A stretch of 7,801 nucleotides of DNA from DATDMG01 sp036518955 (GTDB lineage: Bacteria > Actinomycetota > Actinomycetes > Actinomycetales > Kineosporiaceae), in the NCBI GenBank assembly GCA_036518955.1, contig DATDMG010000144.1, positions 1 through 7,801 of the forward strand, in the 5' to 3' direction. The translations under genes and the position numbers were made by a program. Within the stretch, counting starts at the first letter, position 1. Each line of letters opens with the position of its first letter. The notes under the pieces are model-generated. The model was not told the origin of the DNA. It saw only the letters and a program-made list of their open reading frames with translations, and did not search any database. Positions 7,301 to 7,801 of the stretch are shown one piece after another.

Positions 7301-7801
7301 TGCCGGGGTGGTGGTGGGGGCGGTGAGGCCGGTCTTGGTGCGGACCCAGCCGATCACGTGGGTCAGGGTGGGGAAGTCCCGCAGCCGCAGGTTGGGGGCG
7401 CGTTCGACGTCGAACTTCTCCCGGACGGCGGCGAAGACCTCGGCCTGCTTGACGGTGTCGACACCGAGGTCGGCCTCCAGGTCCAGGTCGAGGTCGAGCA
7501 GTTCCGGTGGGTAGCCGGTCAGCTCGGCGACGATGTCGAGGACCGTGTCGGTCACCGGGTCACCGGCCGCCGGTGCCTCGGCTGCCGGGGCGGCGGTCGG
7601 CGCCGGGACCCGTGTCACTGTCATCGGCTGGCGTTCCGGCGCGAGCGGCTCCGGGGCGGCGGCCGCCCGGGCCTTGATCGCTTCGATGTTCGGGCCGCGG
7701 GTGGCGGTCGCGGCGGCCGGCAGCGCGCCGTCCGCGATCCGCAGCCGGCGCTGGACGACCTCCAGCGTCGCGCCCGGGTGCCCGACGAGCCGGTCGAGCC
7801 A
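4367..7801 (-). CDS. Iterative type I PKS / PUFA-synthase-like protein, C-terminal part (ACP-ACP-KR-DH), truncated by window edge
   Basis: The visible 1144 residues (numbered from the right edge) end at TGA 4367-4369; the start lies outside. No stop separates the edge from the Met at 7624 (residue 60), which has no SD, so I read one polypeptide. Order: a linker of uncertain origin (1-80), ACP1 (81-160), an Ala-rich linker, ACP2 (197-275), a KR structural subdomain (about 303-545), a catalytic KR (about 550-830) and a double-hotdog DH (about 850-1140). Each ACP has D-L-G-V-D-T-V-K-Q, with Thr116 and Thr231 at the phosphopantetheine position. The KR has T-G-A-A-G-S-I-V (556-563), H-A-A-G, K708, S732, Y745 and N749, so reduction is likely. 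The DH has H882-xxx-G-xxxx-P, H-G-P-x-Y and E1052-L-C-F-Q. Tandem ACPs followed by KR and DH resemble PfaA-type secondary-lipid synthases, where KS and AT would precede. It presumably builds and partly reduces an acyl chain with the adjacent PPTase's help; the product is unknown. Confidence 0.9.
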   Translation of the reverse strand, partial: WLDRLVGHPGATLEVVQRRLRIADGALPAAATATRGPNIEAIKARAAAAPEPLAPERQPMTVTRVPAPTAAPAAEAPAAGDPVTDTVLDIVAELTGYPPELLDLDLDLEADLGVDTVKQAEVFAAVREKFDVERAPNLRLRDFPTLTHVIGWVRTKTGLTAPTTTPAAEAAQDVAPAPAAEAAQDVAPAEAPAAGDPVTDTVLDIVAELTGYPPELLDLDLDLEADLGVDTVKQAEVFAAVREKFDVERDPNLQLRDFPTLTHVIGWVRTKTGLTAPTTATTATATAPGEAPAEVPAARPAAIAPTVLGDLDAVDTLPRRVPVPVLRPDLDRCVPTGVQLGEGSRVVVMLDEGGVGHALVKRLARAQVTVLPIEPGTATDELLAQLSGWVAAGGVQGVYWLPGLDDEGPHDFDLAVWREALRRRVKALYATMRTLYDQAPFLVTATRLGGYHGYDAAGATAPMGGAVTGFAKSYQKEKPETLVKAIDLPASRKTAAIADILVEETLRDPGVVEIGRADDSRWGVALSERPFPARADDGAIVGEGITLGADSVVVVTGAAGSIVSAITADLAAVGGGTFHLLDLTPAPNPDDEDLRRFGTDKEGLKKDLAARLKDRGERPTPVLIERELAGIERRVSALAAIQAVEQAGGVARYHSVDLTDPDAVAEVVDVVRRDHGRIDVLLHAAGLEISRNLPEKEPREFDLVFDVKSDGWFNLTRAAMDLPVGATVVFSSVAGRFGNQGQTDYSAANDLLCKITSNLRRSGRTRGLALDWTAWGGIGMATRGSIPKIMEAAGVQMLPPEAGVAWIRRELLSTPFRGEVVVAGRLGLMAAEKHPTGGLDVTRLDLSHAGPMVGEVVADGVHDGLVVRTTLDPKEQPFLDDHRIDGTPLLPGVMGIEAFVEVAKLLAGERYAVAVEDVVFHAPFKFYRDEPRTLTVTALLVPDGDDLLAECRLTGERTLHGSAAPQVTVHFTGRVRLAAQAPQGQSREVPAHADSSIGPDLVYRFYFHGPAYQVVGEAWRANGAAVARLAEDLPADHVPGEQPTAIGPRLVELCFQTAGLYEAGTTGTLALPAGIQRLDLLAPAAGPGAGPLVAVAGRAEHGFDCAVLGADGRVVLRLDGYRTSPMPAPLADDIAVPLHEVMAG
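6965..7228 (-). repeat. Second copy of the ACP-encoding direct repeat
   Basis: This block encodes ACP2 and is nearly identical at the nucleotide level to 7310-7573 (ACP1). The offset is 345 bp (115 codons), and I count about six substitutions across roughly 260 bases. Two change the protein (Asp-Pro-Asn for Ala-Pro-Asn, and Gln for Arg three residues later); the rest are silent. This points to recent duplication or ongoing gene conversion within the synthase gene. Confidence 0.9.
7236..7307 (-). repeat. Two tandem 36-bp units in the inter-ACP linker
   Basis: Units at 7236-7271 and 7272-7307 are identical or nearly so and encode a 12-residue Ala/Glu/Gln/Asp/Pro repeat, A-A-E-A-A-Q-D-V-A-P-A-x, in the linker between the two ACPs. 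The period is a multiple of three, so the frame is preserved. It probably arose by slippage or unequal exchange and lengthens a flexible spacer. Confidence 0.85.
7310..7573 (-). repeat. First copy of the ACP-encoding direct repeat
   Basis: This block encodes ACP1, the N-terminal-side carrier domain, and matches 6965-7228. The unit includes the flanking Pro/Ala linker ends as well as the domain, so the duplication copied a whole module of carrier plus linker. Tandem carriers in Pfa-type synthases commonly vary in number by this kind of unit copying. Confidence 0.9.

Noticed and set aside
7236..7307. Possible CRISPR-like repeat
   Set aside because: Only two directly abutting units with no spacers, and they encode a protein linker.
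6672..7514. Plus-strand open frames with repeated Ser/Arg-rich tails over the ACP region
   Set aside because: They are antisense images of the duplicated ACP sequence. Their similarity to one another comes from that duplication, not from real genes.
6965..7573. Direct repeats as a possible transposon or recombination element
   Set aside because: The repeats lie fully in frame within carrier domains of one protein, have no terminal inverted repeats or transposase, and are explained by domain duplication.
4367..7801. Assignment as an enediyne PKS
   Set aside because: Enediyne synthases normally carry one ACP between AT and KR and a fused C-terminal PPTase domain after DH. Here there are two ACPs, the protein ends at the DH and the PPTase is a separate gene. 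KS and AT are outside the window, so this remains a judgement on architecture.

Overview
The window is very GC-rich, and its reading frames have the strong third-position G/C bias of a high-GC actinomycete (Actinomycetota). Streptomyces, Micromonospora/Actinoplanes or Frankia relatives would all fit, and the sequence alone does not decide the genus. I see no insertion sequence, tRNA, rRNA or CRISPR array. Nearly all of it is coding.

Layout: (1) 87-1343 (+) is a 12-TM-type MFS transporter. An open frame entering from the left edge ends in a TGA that overlaps its ATG (ATGA). (2) 1327-2556 (-) is an MFS_3/DHA3-type drug or metabolite exporter that overlaps the first transporter tail-to-tail by 17 bp. 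Its true start is a GTG with a good Shine-Dalgarno (SD) sequence, not the more upstream in-frame start. (3) 2661-3335 (-) is a TetR-family repressor just upstream of that exporter on the same strand. (4) 3519-4292 (+), divergent from the repressor, is a stand-alone Sfp-type 4'-phosphopantetheinyl transferase. (5) A perfect 21-bp hairpin at 4303-4348 separates it from (6) 4367-7801 (-), the C-terminal 1144 residues of a giant iterative type I polyketide/PUFA-like synthase. Its visible order is linker-ACP-ACP-KR-DH. The gene runs off the right edge, and the Met at 7624 is internal.

Together this looks like one end of a secondary-metabolite or secondary-lipid locus: a Pfa-type multidomain synthase with tandem carrier domains, a dedicated carrier-activating PPTase, and a TetR/exporter pair that could sense and expel the product. 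The most unusual features are in the synthase. Both nearly identical ACPs have Thr where the phosphopantetheine Ser is expected, the KR nucleotide-binding motif is non-canonical, and the second DH acidic residue is Glu instead of Asp. These may be traits of a less-characterised synthase subfamily. The product cannot be read from this window, because the KS and AT domains lie outside it.
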